From: Thiomonas arsenitoxydans
GTDB taxonomy: Bacteria; Pseudomonadota; Gammaproteobacteria; Burkholderiales; Burkholderiaceae_C
Length of the DNA stretch: 64,000 nt
Reading direction: 5' to 3'
Assembly: GCF_000253115.1 (NCBI RefSeq)
Contig: NC_014145.1
Span: forward strand, 3,674,779 to 3,738,778
The notes beneath the pieces were generated by a model. That model saw only the letters and a list, made by a program, of their open reading frames with translations. It was not told where the DNA came from and made no database searches. How positions within the stretch are numbered: position 1 is the stretch's first letter; every line of letters starts with the position of its first letter. Position numbers and translations under genes: made by a program. This document shows positions 45,226 through 53,448 of this stretch, in pieces.

Positions 45226-45717
45226 ATGAGCGCATTTTGGCCGCTGTTTGCGCAACAGGCGCTGCACTACCGCACCTTCACCCTGATCGTGATCGGCCTC
45301 GTGCTCGGAGCGCTGGCCTTGCTCACCAGCAAACGCGCGCGGCATGATCTGCGAGTGGCGCAAGTGCTGCTGCGCTGGTTTTTGCTGTGCGCCGTCGGCG
45401 TGGGTTTTCTGGGCGTAAGCCTGCAGCATCTGCTGCCGCACACCACCCCAGACCCGGCCGGTTTTCAGATCGGCCTGGCCGCCGCAGGGTTTGCCGCGGT
45501 AGGCGTGGCCAGCGCCTGGGGCGGCATCGGCATGCGGCTGGCCGCGCTGCTCGGGCCCACGGTCTGGATCGTCGGTGCACTGCTGGGCACACCGGCGGGC
45601 GCGGTCAGCGTGTTCCGGCCCGGTGATCTGCTCCTGCCGGTAGTCGGCTTTGCCCTGCTGGTCTGGCAGTTCCGCGCGCAGCGACACCGCAGCGTATTTG
45701 CCCGTTCGCGGCTTTGA
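45226..45717 (+). CDS. Small integral membrane protein (DUF6790-like)
   Basis: 163 residues with AAGGGGA upstream of the ATG at 45226, 18 bases after the previous gene. Four hydrophobic helices are visible at about 18-35, 48-66, 80-97 and 105-121, with a further one before the basic C-terminus. RHDLRVAQVLLRWFLLCAV and GFAAVGVASAWGG resemble a family of unknown bacterial membrane proteins. No function is inferred. Confidence 0.7.
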   Translation: MSAFWPLFAQQALHYRTFTLIVIGLVLGALALLTSKRARHDLRVAQVLLRWFLLCAVGVGFLGVSLQHLLPHTTPDPAGFQIGLAAAGFAAVGVASAWGGIGMRLAALLGPTVWIVGALLGTPAGAVSVFRPGDLLLPVVGFALLVWQFRAQRHRSVFARSRL

Positions 45718-45723
45718 TCAATA

Positions 45724-45791
45724 CCCCCCCCCCGAAAGCCTCGCTGCGCCCGGCCCTCTCCCCAAAGGGGGCGAGAACCCCTTGGGGCGGC
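45724..45791. repeat. Intergenic palindromic repeat, reverse orientation
   Basis: Read on the minus strand it starts GCCGCCCCAAGG and continues with CGCCCCCTTTGGGG, GGGCGCAGCGAGGC and a final G-run, the same order as the copies at 37333 and 52095. It also has a 10-base C-run at 45724-45733. It lies between the DUF6790-like gene and trxC. Confidence 0.65.
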
Positions 45792-45874
45792 CCGACGGGG
45801 TTCTCTGAACCTCTGGGTTGAAAACCGTCTGGCCTTGCCGCATATTCACGGTATTGCTATTTGGAACAACCGCC

Positions 45875-46291
45875 ATGCTCATCGTCTGCCCCCACTGCGC
45901 CACGCTCAACCGCGTTCCCGACGACCGCCTGAAGGACGCTCCGGTCTGCGGGCAATGCGGTCAGGAAATCCTCCCGGCCGCCCCCGTCACCCTGACCGAT
46001 GCCAACTTCGAGCGCTTCATCGCCAAAAGCGAGCTGCCCGTGCTGGTGGATTTCTGGGCGGAGTGGTGCGGCCCGTGCAAGATGATGGCGCCGCAGTTCG
46101 CCCAGGCGGCAACCCAGCTTCAAGGCCGGGCGGTGCTGGCCAAGGTGGACACCGACGCCAACCCGCAGGTTTCAGTGCGCAGCCGCATTCGCAGCATTCC
46201 CACCCTGGCGCTTTATCGCGGCGGGCAGGAAGTCAAACGCCAGTCCGGCGTCATGCCGGCGCAAGAACTGGTGCGCTGGGTGGGCGCATAA
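45875..46291 (+). CDS. trxC: Thioredoxin 2 (TrxC) with N-terminal zinc finger
   Basis: 138 residues from the ATG at 45875. The N-terminal zinc motif is CPHC at residues 5-8 and CGQC at 25-28. The thioredoxin domain follows with WAEWCGPCKMMAP (active CxxC) and the cis-Pro IRSIPTLALYRGG. The zinc finger defines TrxC and is redox-sensitive in E. coli. It reduces cytosolic disulfides during oxidative stress. No OxyR site can be confidently read upstream, where the repeat lies. Confidence 0.95.
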   Translation: MLIVCPHCATLNRVPDDRLKDAPVCGQCGQEILPAAPVTLTDANFERFIAKSELPVLVDFWAEWCGPCKMMAPQFAQAATQLQGRAVLAKVDTDANPQVSVRSRIRSIPTLALYRGGQEVKRQSGVMPAQELVRWVGA

Positions 46292-46331
46292 GTCGACGCA
46301 TAAGTCGAGCCCCTCCGAATCGGCCTGCGAC

Positions 46332-47003
46332 TCAACGCGACGCTTTGCCGGTCGCTTTGCTTGCTACCTTGACTGCCGCCTTGCCGCGTTTGGCCGCAGG
46401 CGATGCGGGCCGGGCGGGCGTTTTGCGGGCCGCATTGCCCACAGTCTTTGCAGCCGGTTTTTTCGCCGCGGCCTTCTTCGCCCCAGGTTTGGGCGAGTTC
46501 ACCGGCGCGGCCGAACCCGCAGGCGTTGCCCCGTTCTCCTGCAACGCTTGGCTCGCCAACTCGGTGAACTGCTGGGTCATCGCGTTCCACCACTGCATCG
46601 GGTCAAACAGCGGCGATGCACCCGCTGCGGCCTGCGGCGGCTCGGCGGACTTAGCCGGCTCGGCTTGCGGCGCTTCCGAGGGCTGCACGGCGGCGGGCGC
46701 CGATGGCGGCTCGGCCACCATGCCCTTGGCGAAGTCCTGCATATCCACATTCATGGTCTTGAGCGCCCGCAAGGTCATGCGCTGCACCTCTAGCGCCTGA
46801 ATCATGTTTTGCGTCATGCGCGCATTGGTTTCCAGCCAGCTCAGCACGGCCTTGAGGTCGGTGATCTTCTGCTCGATCTCTTCCACATCGAGGGTCGGCG
46901 CCACCCAGTTGGCAAACTGCGAAGGCATGCCCGCGCCTTTGAGCAGGGTCTGAAAAAACTCCATGCCGGGAATGAAATCCTTGAACTCGGGAATTTGCGC
47001 CAT
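46332..47003 (-). CDS. phaM: PHB granule-associated protein PhaM-like
   Basis: 223 residues from the ATG at 47003, with GAGGAGG upstream; the frame is open further but only antisense to the DUF3108 gene. The N-terminal half (IPGMEFFQTLLKGAGMPSQ, then VEEIEQKITDLKAVLSWLE and MTQNMIQALEVQRMTLRAL) is a phasin-like helical domain. The C-terminal 75 residues are rich in Lys, Ala and Pro (KPGAKKAAAKKPAAKT), like histone tails and the DNA-binding tail of Cupriavidus PhaM. It should bind PHB granules/synthase and the nucleoid. Confidence 0.88.
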   Translation of the reverse strand: MAQIPEFKDFIPGMEFFQTLLKGAGMPSQFANWVAPTLDVEEIEQKITDLKAVLSWLETNARMTQNMIQALEVQRMTLRALKTMNVDMQDFAKGMVAEPPSAPAAVQPSEAPQAEPAKSAEPPQAAAGASPLFDPMQWWNAMTQQFTELASQALQENGATPAGSAAPVNSPKPGAKKAAAKKPAAKTVGNAARKTPARPASPAAKRGKAAVKVASKATGKASR

Positions 47004-47176
47004 GACGGCCTCCTCATGCGTTGTGCGGGGGATGGGTGCAGCATACGCGCGGCGCTGCCAAGCGAGAACCCGCATCCGCCCTGCGAACACTCCCAAGCGA
47101 ACGGCAAAATAGCTGGCATGTTTCCCCGCCCAAGCCACTTCGCCGCACGCCGTTGGCTCGCCACGAGGCCCTGGCC

Positions 47177-48361
47177 ATGACGACCGATCGGCGTACCCGC
47201 GGGCGGCCGGGCTGGCGCACCATCGCGCTGCTCGCGCTGGGGGTGGTCGCCCTGCATCTGGCCGCGCTCGATTGGCTCGGCACCGCTTTCCGCCCCCTGG
47301 CCGCTGGCAAACTGCCCGAGCCGATCTACACCCAGCTTCTCAAACCCACGCCCCCCGTCGTCACTGCGGCACGCCCTGCGCTCGCGTCGCCGCCCAAGCC
47401 CGCCAAGGCGAAACGGCCACCGGCGCTACAGCCTGCACCCATGCCTGCTCCCGAGCCCGCAGCCGACATCGCCCGCCCCCGCCCAGCCGAAACCGTCGCC
47501 TCCTCCGCGCAGGCACCTCCGGCTCCGGTGCAGGCCCTCAGCGCGCCACCGCCGCCCACATCGGCGCCGCTTCTGGCCGCCGCTACCAGCCTGGGTGACC
47601 TGGCGCCAGCAGACCAAGTCAGCCAGCCCGCGCGTCCCATCCCCACCGAATCCAGCCCGGCCCCCACGGCCAGTGCACCGGCTTCAGCCGCGGCCCCGCG
47701 TCCCTGGCCACCCTCCACCCGGCTGTCCTACACCATTACCGGCTACTGGCGCGGCCACCTGCACGGCAGCGGCGCATTGGTCTGGACGGTCGATGGCGAC
47801 CACTACGAGGCCCGCCTCTCCGGCAGCGCGCTGATCGGCTTTTCCTACCGCAGCACCGGCCGCATCGAAGGCGACTGGCTCGCGCCCTCGGAGTACACCG
47901 AGCGCGTATTCACCCGCGAGAAATCCGTGCGTGTCGACCGCGGCGACAACACCCTGCACTTCAGCGCCAGCCCCGCCGTGCTGCCCTTGCCGCCTCATGT
48001 GCAAGACAGCGCCAGCTTGTTTCTGCAACTCGCCAACCGCCTCAGCGTCGCCCCCGGCGACTTCCACCCCGGCGCCACGCTCAGCTTCGCCGTGGCCCGA
48101 CCCAGCGGCATGGCGGACTGGGCCTTCACCATCGCCGGCATGGATATCGTGGATACCCCGATCGGATCACTGCCCTGCTGGCATATCGTGCGGCAGGCCA
48201 CGCAGGCCAACGAACTCGGCGCGCAAATCTGGCTGTCGCCGCAGTTGCAAAACCTGCCCGTGCAAATCCGCTTGCAACACTCCGCTGATAGCTATCTGCT
48301 TTTCACTCTCGACCACGCCGAACAAGCCGGCGCGACGGCCCCAGCATCGGCCAAGCCATGA
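47177..48361 (+). CDS. DUF3108 domain-containing membrane-anchored protein
   Basis: 394 residues from the ATG at 47177 (MTTDRRTRGRPGW). An N-terminal basic segment and one helix (IALLALGVVALHLAAL) anchor it in the inner membrane. A 130-residue Pro/Ala-rich linker follows, then a beta-rich C-terminal DUF3108 domain (TGYWRGHLHGSGALVW, GSALIGFSYRSTGRIEGDW, LPCWHIVRQ). The layout is like TonB-type periplasm-spanning proteins. The function is unknown. It is divergent from phaM and ends next to the lctP terminator. Confidence 0.82.
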   Translation: MTTDRRTRGRPGWRTIALLALGVVALHLAALDWLGTAFRPLAAGKLPEPIYTQLLKPTPPVVTAARPALASPPKPAKAKRPPALQPAPMPAPEPAADIARPRPAETVASSAQAPPAPVQALSAPPPPTSAPLLAAATSLGDLAPADQVSQPARPIPTESSPAPTASAPASAAAPRPWPPSTRLSYTITGYWRGHLHGSGALVWTVDGDHYEARLSGSALIGFSYRSTGRIEGDWLAPSEYTERVFTREKSVRVDRGDNTLHFSASPAVLPLPPHVQDSASLFLQLANRLSVAPGDFHPGATLSFAVARPSGMADWAFTIAGMDIVDTPIGSLPCWHIVRQATQANELGAQIWLSPQLQNLPVQIRLQHSADSYLLFTLDHAEQAGATAPASAKP

Positions 48362-48385
48362 AAAACGCCGCGCAGAGCGCGGCGT
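48361..48385 (-). terminator. Rho-independent terminator of lactate permease gene
   Basis: On the minus strand ACGCCGCGC, loop TCT and GCGCGGCGT form a 9-bp stem, followed by T-run (the A-run at 48361-48365 on the plus strand). It is 25 bases past the lctP stop codon and touches the end of the convergent DUF3108 gene. Confidence 0.85.
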
Positions 48386-48409
48386 GTGCGGCGGGGAAAA
48401 GAAAACGAC

Positions 48410-50017
48410 TCAATGCGGCGGCAACACCGGAATCATCCAGGTCAGCACATGCTGCTGCAGATACACCAGGATGCCCAGCAGCAAGGTGAGAAACACGCTG
48501 TGCTTGAAGGTGCGGGCGAACACCACGCCCTCCTTGCCCTTGAGCGCCGTAGTCGAAACGCCCGTGGCGATGTTCTGCGGCGAAATCATCTTGCCCATCA
48601 CCCCGCCGGACGAATTGGTCGCCGCCATCAGCACGGGATCGAAGCCCAGCTGCCGCGCGGCAACCACCTGCAGATTGCCGAACAGTGCATTGCCCGATGT
48701 GTCGCTGCCCGACAGGAACACCGCCACCCAGCCGAGAAAGGCCGATACCAGCGGAAATAGCGCGCCGACACCGGCTACTCCCAGCCCAAGCGTGTAACTC
48801 ATGCCGGAATAGTTAAGCAAAAAGGCCAGACCGACAATCATGCACACCGTGAGCACCGCAATCCGCACCTGCACCCAGGCATCGCGCATCGCCGCAAAAA
48901 ACTCCCCCACCGGCAGCCGCACCAGCACCGCCGTGATCACCGCAGACAACAAAATGGCCGTGCCCGTGCCCAAAGGCTGGAAGTCCCACAAGGCCACGTA
49001 CGGCTTGTTGTAAAGCGTGATGAACACCTGTTTGTCCAGGCCCGGCCAGAGCACCTTGATCTCGCCAAACGCAAAAATCTTGGCATAGACCCAGAAAATC
49101 ACCACCATGGTAATGACCACCCAGGGCAGCCAGCCACCATAGCCCACGCGCGCTTCATTCGGCGCGCGCACCGGGCGGGCAATGGCGAATTCCGGGTCGG
49201 GCGCCGGGCTCCAGATTTTAAGAAAACCAACCGTCAGAATCAGCGAGAACATCGAAGCCAGCACATCGGTCAGCTGATAACTGATGAAGTTCGATGAGAC
49301 GAACTGCGCCAGCGCAAAGCTGCCGCCGGCCACCAGCAAAGCGGGCCACAAGGCGCGGATCGACCGCAGCCCTCCGTAAATCGCAATGACATAAAACGGC
49401 AACAGAAAGGCAAAAAACGGCAACTGTCGCCCCACCATCGCCGCCAGCGGCTCTGATGGCATGCTCGTTACCGCGCCCAACACCGTCAGCGGCACGCCCA
49501 ATGCGCCAAACGCCACCGGCGCCGTGTTGAAAATCAGGGTGAAGGTCAGCGCCTCCAGCGCCGGGAAGCCCAGGCCGATGAGCAAGGCACTGGTAATCGC
49601 CACCGGGGTGCCAAAGCCCGCTATCCCTTCGAGCAGACAACCGAAGGAAAACGCCACTACCAGCAACACCAGCCGACGGTCGTTGGGCAGATGCTCCAGC
49701 ATCCATAGGCGAAACATTTCAAACCGGCCCGACTTGACCGCCACGTTGTAGAGCACCAACGCGCCATACACGATCCACATCACCGGCAGCAAGGCAAACA
49801 CCACGCCGAGCGCGACGGCATTGAACGCGAGCCCCAGCGGCAACTGCCAAACGCCAACAGCAATGATCAGTCCCGCGACCAAGCCCACCGCAGATGCCTG
49901 CCATGCCGGTCGCCGCAGCACACCCAGCATCAACAGCACGATGGCAATCGGAATGGCCGCCACCAAAAACGAGGGCAGCAAAGCGCCGCCCACCGGGGTC
50001 AGAATTTGATGAAACAT
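48410..50017 (-). CDS. lctP: L-lactate permease (LctP family)
   Basis: 535 residues from the ATG at 50017 with GGGAGA upstream. It has about 13 hydrophobic helices. LctP landmarks are FSFGCLLEGIAGFGTPVAIT near residue 120, FNTAPVAFGALGVP, and toward the C-terminus AFLGWVAVFLSGSDTSGNA and SSGGVMGKMISPQNIA. It imports L-lactate or glycolate with protons. It is a single-gene unit closed by its own terminator; no lactate dehydrogenase gene is adjacent. Confidence 0.93.
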   Translation of the reverse strand: MFHQILTPVGGALLPSFLVAAIPIAIVLLMLGVLRRPAWQASAVGLVAGLIIAVGVWQLPLGLAFNAVALGVVFALLPVMWIVYGALVLYNVAVKSGRFEMFRLWMLEHLPNDRRLVLLVVAFSFGCLLEGIAGFGTPVAITSALLIGLGFPALEALTFTLIFNTAPVAFGALGVPLTVLGAVTSMPSEPLAAMVGRQLPFFAFLLPFYVIAIYGGLRSIRALWPALLVAGGSFALAQFVSSNFISYQLTDVLASMFSLILTVGFLKIWSPAPDPEFAIARPVRAPNEARVGYGGWLPWVVITMVVIFWVYAKIFAFGEIKVLWPGLDKQVFITLYNKPYVALWDFQPLGTGTAILLSAVITAVLVRLPVGEFFAAMRDAWVQVRIAVLTVCMIVGLAFLLNYSGMSYTLGLGVAGVGALFPLVSAFLGWVAVFLSGSDTSGNALFGNLQVVAARQLGFDPVLMAATNSSGGVMGKMISPQNIATGVSTTALKGKEGVVFARTFKHSVFLTLLLGILVYLQQHVLTWMIPVLPPH

Positions 50018-50394
50018 GCTTGTCTCCCGCCCGATGGCTCGCTGTGCGCGCTCCGGGCCTATCAATGTGCGCTGTGAACAGTGAAATCCCCGCACACGCC
50101 AGTAATCCGTCCGTTGCGAAGTCTGGTTTGTGCAGCGCCGCAAGCCTATGAGCGCTCTGCAAGGCGAGCAAGCGAATCGCGGCAATTCTTACGTCTTGTT
50201 GCAGGTGAGCGATGACAGTCAACACAGATTTGCGATGCGTGCTGGCAATCCTCCGCGCAGACCCGGATGGACAAACCGGCGGTCAACGCAAGTCCATCGC
50301 CGGGCGTTGTGCATTTAACAAAGTTGCGCGTTTTTGTCGGGCTTGTTTTTTGCTTCGATGTCCACATCTCCTCATCAACCAGCGGAGAACCACC
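50018..50394. other. Intergenic region upstream of lctP and DUF3567 gene
   Basis: 377 bases without a supported gene. It holds divergent regulatory DNA: the GGGAGA ribosome site of lctP at the left end and GCGGAG of the DUF3567 gene at the right end. The right third is AT-richer (TTTAACAAAG and T-runs), which is consistent with a promoter, but no convincing -35/-10 pair or operator could be read. Confidence 0.4.
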
Positions 50395-50676
50395 ATGCAA
50401 ACCATGATCTATGACTCAGACGCCTTTTGTGTCCTGCAGCTCGACTGGTCGGGCTCGCAGGAGTCTCGAACCGATCACGAAACCGACCTCTCTCGCGGCG
50501 GGTATGAAATCGTCGACAAATTCGCCCGCAAGGAAATTTTTCTGGGCGGCCGCGCGGCCGAAGGGTTTCGCGCCAGCGTGCAGCAACTCATCGCCCAAGA
50601 GCCCAGCAGCGAAGAAATCGACGATTTTCTCGACCGCTACTCCGCCCTCTCGCGGCAGTCTTTGCATGCGCATTGA
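50395..50676 (+). CDS. DUF3567 family protein
   Basis: 93 residues from the ATG at 50395 with GCGGAG upstream. The sequence MQTMIYDSDAFCVLQLDW, then GGYEIVDKFARKEIFLGG and EPSSEEIDDFLDRYSAL is the entire short domain found as a single gene in Burkholderiales. It is predicted soluble and mixed alpha/beta. No biochemical function is known. It stands as a single-gene unit between two minus-strand transporters. Confidence 0.85.
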   Translation: MQTMIYDSDAFCVLQLDWSGSQESRTDHETDLSRGGYEIVDKFARKEIFLGGRAAEGFRASVQQLIAQEPSSEEIDDFLDRYSALSRQSLHAH

Positions 50677-50696
50677 ATGAGCGCCCCAGGCGGGGT

Positions 50697-51998
50697 TCAG
50701 CCCGGGGCTACCGCCACGGCATAAGGTCGGGCGTGAGTTTCGCGCGCCAGCAGCACGCACAGCACCGACAAGGCAATCCAGGCCAGAAGCACACCGTTGG
50801 CTGCCTGAAATGCCGTGCCGTCATACAGCCGCGCGCCGCCCGCCTGCTGCCCCGTCCAGAACCGATCGAGCACCCAGCCCAGCAAAGGCAACTGCACCAG
50901 CGCGCCCACCATCACTCCTGTGTTGTGCACGCCCGATGCGGTACCCGCGAGCCGCTGCGGCACTGATTCCTTGGCCCAGGCGAAACCCACCACCATGCCG
51001 CCTGAGCCCACCGAACTCACCAGCAACGCCAGCAACAACAAGCTCCAGGGCGCCTGCGGCCAGGCCACCAGCAGGCCAAAGCCCGCCAGCATCATCACCC
51101 CGCCGAGCAAATAGGGCAATTTGCGTCGACGCAGCCGGTCCGAAACCCGCCCCCACAGCACCCCGCCCACCGAAAACGCCACCAGCATCGACGCCACCAC
51201 CCACGAGGCCCGCCCCGCCGACATCTGCCGCTGCTGCACCAGAAACGGCATCCCCCAAAGGGTGGTGAAGGTCAAAAACGCGCCGCAAACTCCGCCGGGC
51301 GCGATGAACAGCAAAGCGGTATTGCGATAGCGCCAGACTTCGCCCAGACCCCGCCCGACCTCTCCCAGCGTCTGCGCCTTGCGCGCAGGCAGATAGCCGT
51401 CGAAACCCATGTCCTCTGGCCGGTTGCGAATGCGCAGCAAGGCCAGCAGCGACAAACCCAGGCACAGCACGCCCACCGCGCCGAGCACCCAACGCCAGCC
51501 GAAACTGTGCGACAAAATCAACAAAGGCGCTTGCGCCAACACCGCGCCCAGCGTGCCCAAGGCAAGCGACAACCCCGACATGGTGCCGAACACCCGCGGT
51601 GCAAACCACGCGGCGGAAAGCTCCAGCAACGACACCCAGGCCACGCCATGCCCCAGGCCGATCAGGGCCCGTGCCACGGCCGCCGACTCAAAGCTGCCCG
51701 CCACTGCAAACAGCAGCGCGCCGACCCCGGTCACCGCCTGCCCGACCACGATGAGAATCTTCGGGCCGAAACGATCGTTAGCGATGCCCGTCGGAATTTG
51801 CGAGGCCGCGTAAAAGTAGAAGTAGAACGACGCCAGATTGCCCAGCTGCGCGGCGTTCAGATGGAAGTCGCGCATCAAATCGACATTGAGCACGCCCGGC
51901 GTGACCCGCAGGAAAAACCCCACCATATAAGCCGCCGCCGCGATCCCCCACAGCAGCAAGGCCAGACGAACAGGAGGATGACGGAGCATGTGTGGCAT
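50697..51998 (-). CDS. MFS transporter
   Basis: 433 residues from the ATG at 51998 (another ATG at 51989); the frame upstream of it runs through a repeat and is not coding. Twelve membrane helices are expected; the typical MFS loop 2-3 motif is seen as GIANDRFGPKILI (near residue 80) and its second-half equivalent as WGRVSDRLRRRKLPYLLG. AHGVAWVSLLEL-like stretches resemble the nitrate/organic-anion branch. The substrate is unknown. It is divergent from the ArsR gene. Confidence 0.85.
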   Translation of the reverse strand: MPHMLRHPPVRLALLLWGIAAAAYMVGFFLRVTPGVLNVDLMRDFHLNAAQLGNLASFYFYFYAASQIPTGIANDRFGPKILIVVGQAVTGVGALLFAVAGSFESAAVARALIGLGHGVAWVSLLELSAAWFAPRVFGTMSGLSLALGTLGAVLAQAPLLILSHSFGWRWVLGAVGVLCLGLSLLALLRIRNRPEDMGFDGYLPARKAQTLGEVGRGLGEVWRYRNTALLFIAPGGVCGAFLTFTTLWGMPFLVQQRQMSAGRASWVVASMLVAFSVGGVLWGRVSDRLRRRKLPYLLGGVMMLAGFGLLVAWPQAPWSLLLLALLVSSVGSGGMVVGFAWAKESVPQRLAGTASGVHNTGVMVGALVQLPLLGWVLDRFWTGQQAGGARLYDGTAFQAANGVLLAWIALSVLCVLLARETHARPYAVAVAPG

Positions 51999-52094
51999 CG
52001 GCTTGCTTGCTGAAACGGTGGGCAAAACAGAGCAGCTTACCCAATTCGGCCCGCTTGCGGCGAACAGCGGTGAAGCCTCATGAGAAAACGCAGA

Positions 52095-52234
52095 GCCGCC
52101 CCAAGTTTTCTTGTCCACCTCGCGGCTTGCAAGCCGCTCGGATTCGGCTCCGTCCAAGCTGCCACAGGGCAGCTTGGAGCCGCGGGCCTCATCCCCCTCG
52201 GGGGGCCTGACGCGAACGCGGCAGGTCTGGGGGC
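52095..52234. repeat. Intergenic palindromic repeat with long hairpin
   Basis: Starts GCCGCCCCAAGTTTTC and ends CATCCCCCTCGGGGGGCC, GCGAACGCGG and CTGGGGGC, as in the NRPS copy. An extra middle part forms a long hairpin: CCAAGCTGCC (52154-52163) with GGCAGCTTGG (52168-52177), extended by CGGCT and AGCCG, and a smaller CGGCTTGCAAGCCG palindrome. It lies in the MFS-arsR divergent region. Confidence 0.75.
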
Positions 52235-52333
52235 GCTCTCAAACCGCGCACATCGGCACGATTGACGCCCCGAGGCTCATGCGGGTCCCGCAGAAGCGCC
52301 ACTTTCTTGTGTTGCATCAAAACCTTGCAATTT

Positions 52334-52363
52334 GATATTCATAGACTCCAAATCATGAATATC
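52334..52363. promoter_or_regulatory. Perfect inverted repeat over the arsR-type start codon (putative operator)
   Basis: GATATTCAT (52334-52342) and ATGAATATC (52355-52363) are perfect reverse complements with a 12-base spacer. The right arm begins with the ATG of the regulator gene. The left arm overlaps a plausible -10 (GATATT) placed 16 bases after TTGCAT (52312-52317). This is the arrangement expected for autorepression; a translational hairpin is an alternative. Confidence 0.65.
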
Positions 52364-52705
52364 GCCGAACTGCCCCCCCAGACAGCGCCGAACCTCATCC
52401 TGCCGACGCCGATGCATCGGCTTGCCCGCCTGGAGCGCATGGCCGGCGGAGATGTCGTGCGCATACTCAAGGCTCTGGCGCACCGCGAGCGTCTGGCCAT
52501 TCTCTGCCTGCTGATGGATGGCGAGCGTTGCGTGCGTGAACTCGAACACGAGGTCGGCATGCGCCAGGCCGCTTTGTCACAACAACTCGCCAAGCTGCGC
52601 GCCGAAAACATCGTCGAAGCCACCCGCCGCGGCCGCTTCGTGCACTACCACATCAAAAGCCAGCAGGTGCTCAACGTCGTCCGCGCCCTGTGTCCGGCTG
52701 AATGA
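52355..52705 (+). CDS. ArsR-family repressor, BigR/SqrR-like (sulfide/persulfide sensor candidate)
   Basis: 116 residues from the ATG at 52355, which sits in an inverted repeat; no Shine-Dalgarno is visible. A single winged helix-turn-helix: HRERLAILCLLMDGERCV, RELEHEVGMRQAALSQQLAKL (recognition helix with S-Q-Q-L) and TRRGRFVHYHIKSQQ. Cys51 aligns by eye with the first sensing Cys of BigR/SqrR/YgaV and Cys113 near the C-terminus with the second; Cys59 is extra. There are no metal-site motifs such as ELCVCDL. It probably senses reactive sulfur and represses itself; other targets are unknown. Confidence 0.8.
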   Translation: MNIAELPPQTAPNLILPTPMHRLARLERMAGGDVVRILKALAHRERLAILCLLMDGERCVRELEHEVGMRQAALSQQLAKLRAENIVEATRRGRFVHYHIKSQQVLNVVRALCPAE

Positions 52706-52740
52706 GTGCCGATCTGACAGGCCTGTCAAGAATTTCGCCC

Positions 52741-53448
52741 TTACTTGCCAAGATAGGTGGCTTGAACCTCGGGCGATTCGAGTAATTCGATCGCGTTCCC
52801 CTGGAGCGCGATTTTGCCCGTCTCCATCACATAGCCTCGGTCGGCAAATTTCAGAGCCATGCGGGCGTTCTGCTCGACAAGCAGAATCGTCAATCCTTGC
52901 GTGCGGATTTTGCGCAAGGCCCGAAAAATATCTCGCACAACGATGGGAGCCAACCCGAGGCTCGGCTCGTCCAACAACAACAACTTGGGTTTGGAGATCA
53001 TGGCGCGGCCGATGGCAAGCATCTGCTGCTCCCCGCCCGACAAAGTGCCCGCCAATTGACGAGCGCGCTCCCGCAAACGAGGAAACAACACCAACACCTC
53101 CTCCACGCTGGCACTCGTCTCTGCTGGCGGCCGGGTATAGCCGCCCAGGATCAGGTTTTCCATCACCGTCAAGGTCGGAAAGACGCGCCGCCCCTCTGGC
53201 ACTTGCGAAATGCCCAGTCCCACAATCCGGTCTGCCGAGGTGTGGGCAATACTCTTCCCCAAAAACTGGACATCACCGGAATGGGGCCGCAATAAGCCAC
53301 TGATGGTGCGCATCAGCGTCGTTTTGCCCGCGCCATTGGCGCCGAGCAAAGTCACGATCTCACCTTGCTCCACATGCAGGGTTACCCCTTTGAGCGCCTG
53401 GATCTGACCGTAGCGCACGTCTAGATCGGTGATTTCAAGCATTCTCAC
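52741..53448 (-). CDS. livF: Branched-chain amino acid ABC transporter ATPase LivF
   Basis: 235 residues with a GTG start at 53448 (AGGAG 8 bases upstream, GTGA overlap with the livG stop); an ATG at 53442 is also possible. Walker A is LLGANGAGKTTLMRTI, the ABC signature LSGGEQQMLAIGRAM, Walker B LLLLDEPSLGLAP and the H-loop region is LLVEQNARMAL, in which the switch His is replaced as usual for LivF (VEQN). It pairs with LivG to power LivHM. Confidence 0.94.
   Translation of the reverse strand: MRMLEITDLDVRYGQIQALKGVTLHVEQGEIVTLLGANGAGKTTLMRTISGLLRPHSGDVQFLGKSIAHTSADRIVGLGISQVPEGRRVFPTLTVMENLILGGYTRPPAETSASVEEVLVLFPRLRERARQLAGTLSGGEQQMLAIGRAMISKPKLLLLDEPSLGLAPIVVRDIFRALRKIRTQGLTILLVEQNARMALKFADRGYVMETGKIALQGNAIELLESPEVQATYLGK

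Noticed and set aside
52715..52728. 14-bp perfect palindrome TGACAGGCCTGTCA between arsR and livF
   Set aside because: No T-run on either strand and no known binding protein; it may be a weak bidirectional stop, but the evidence is too thin.
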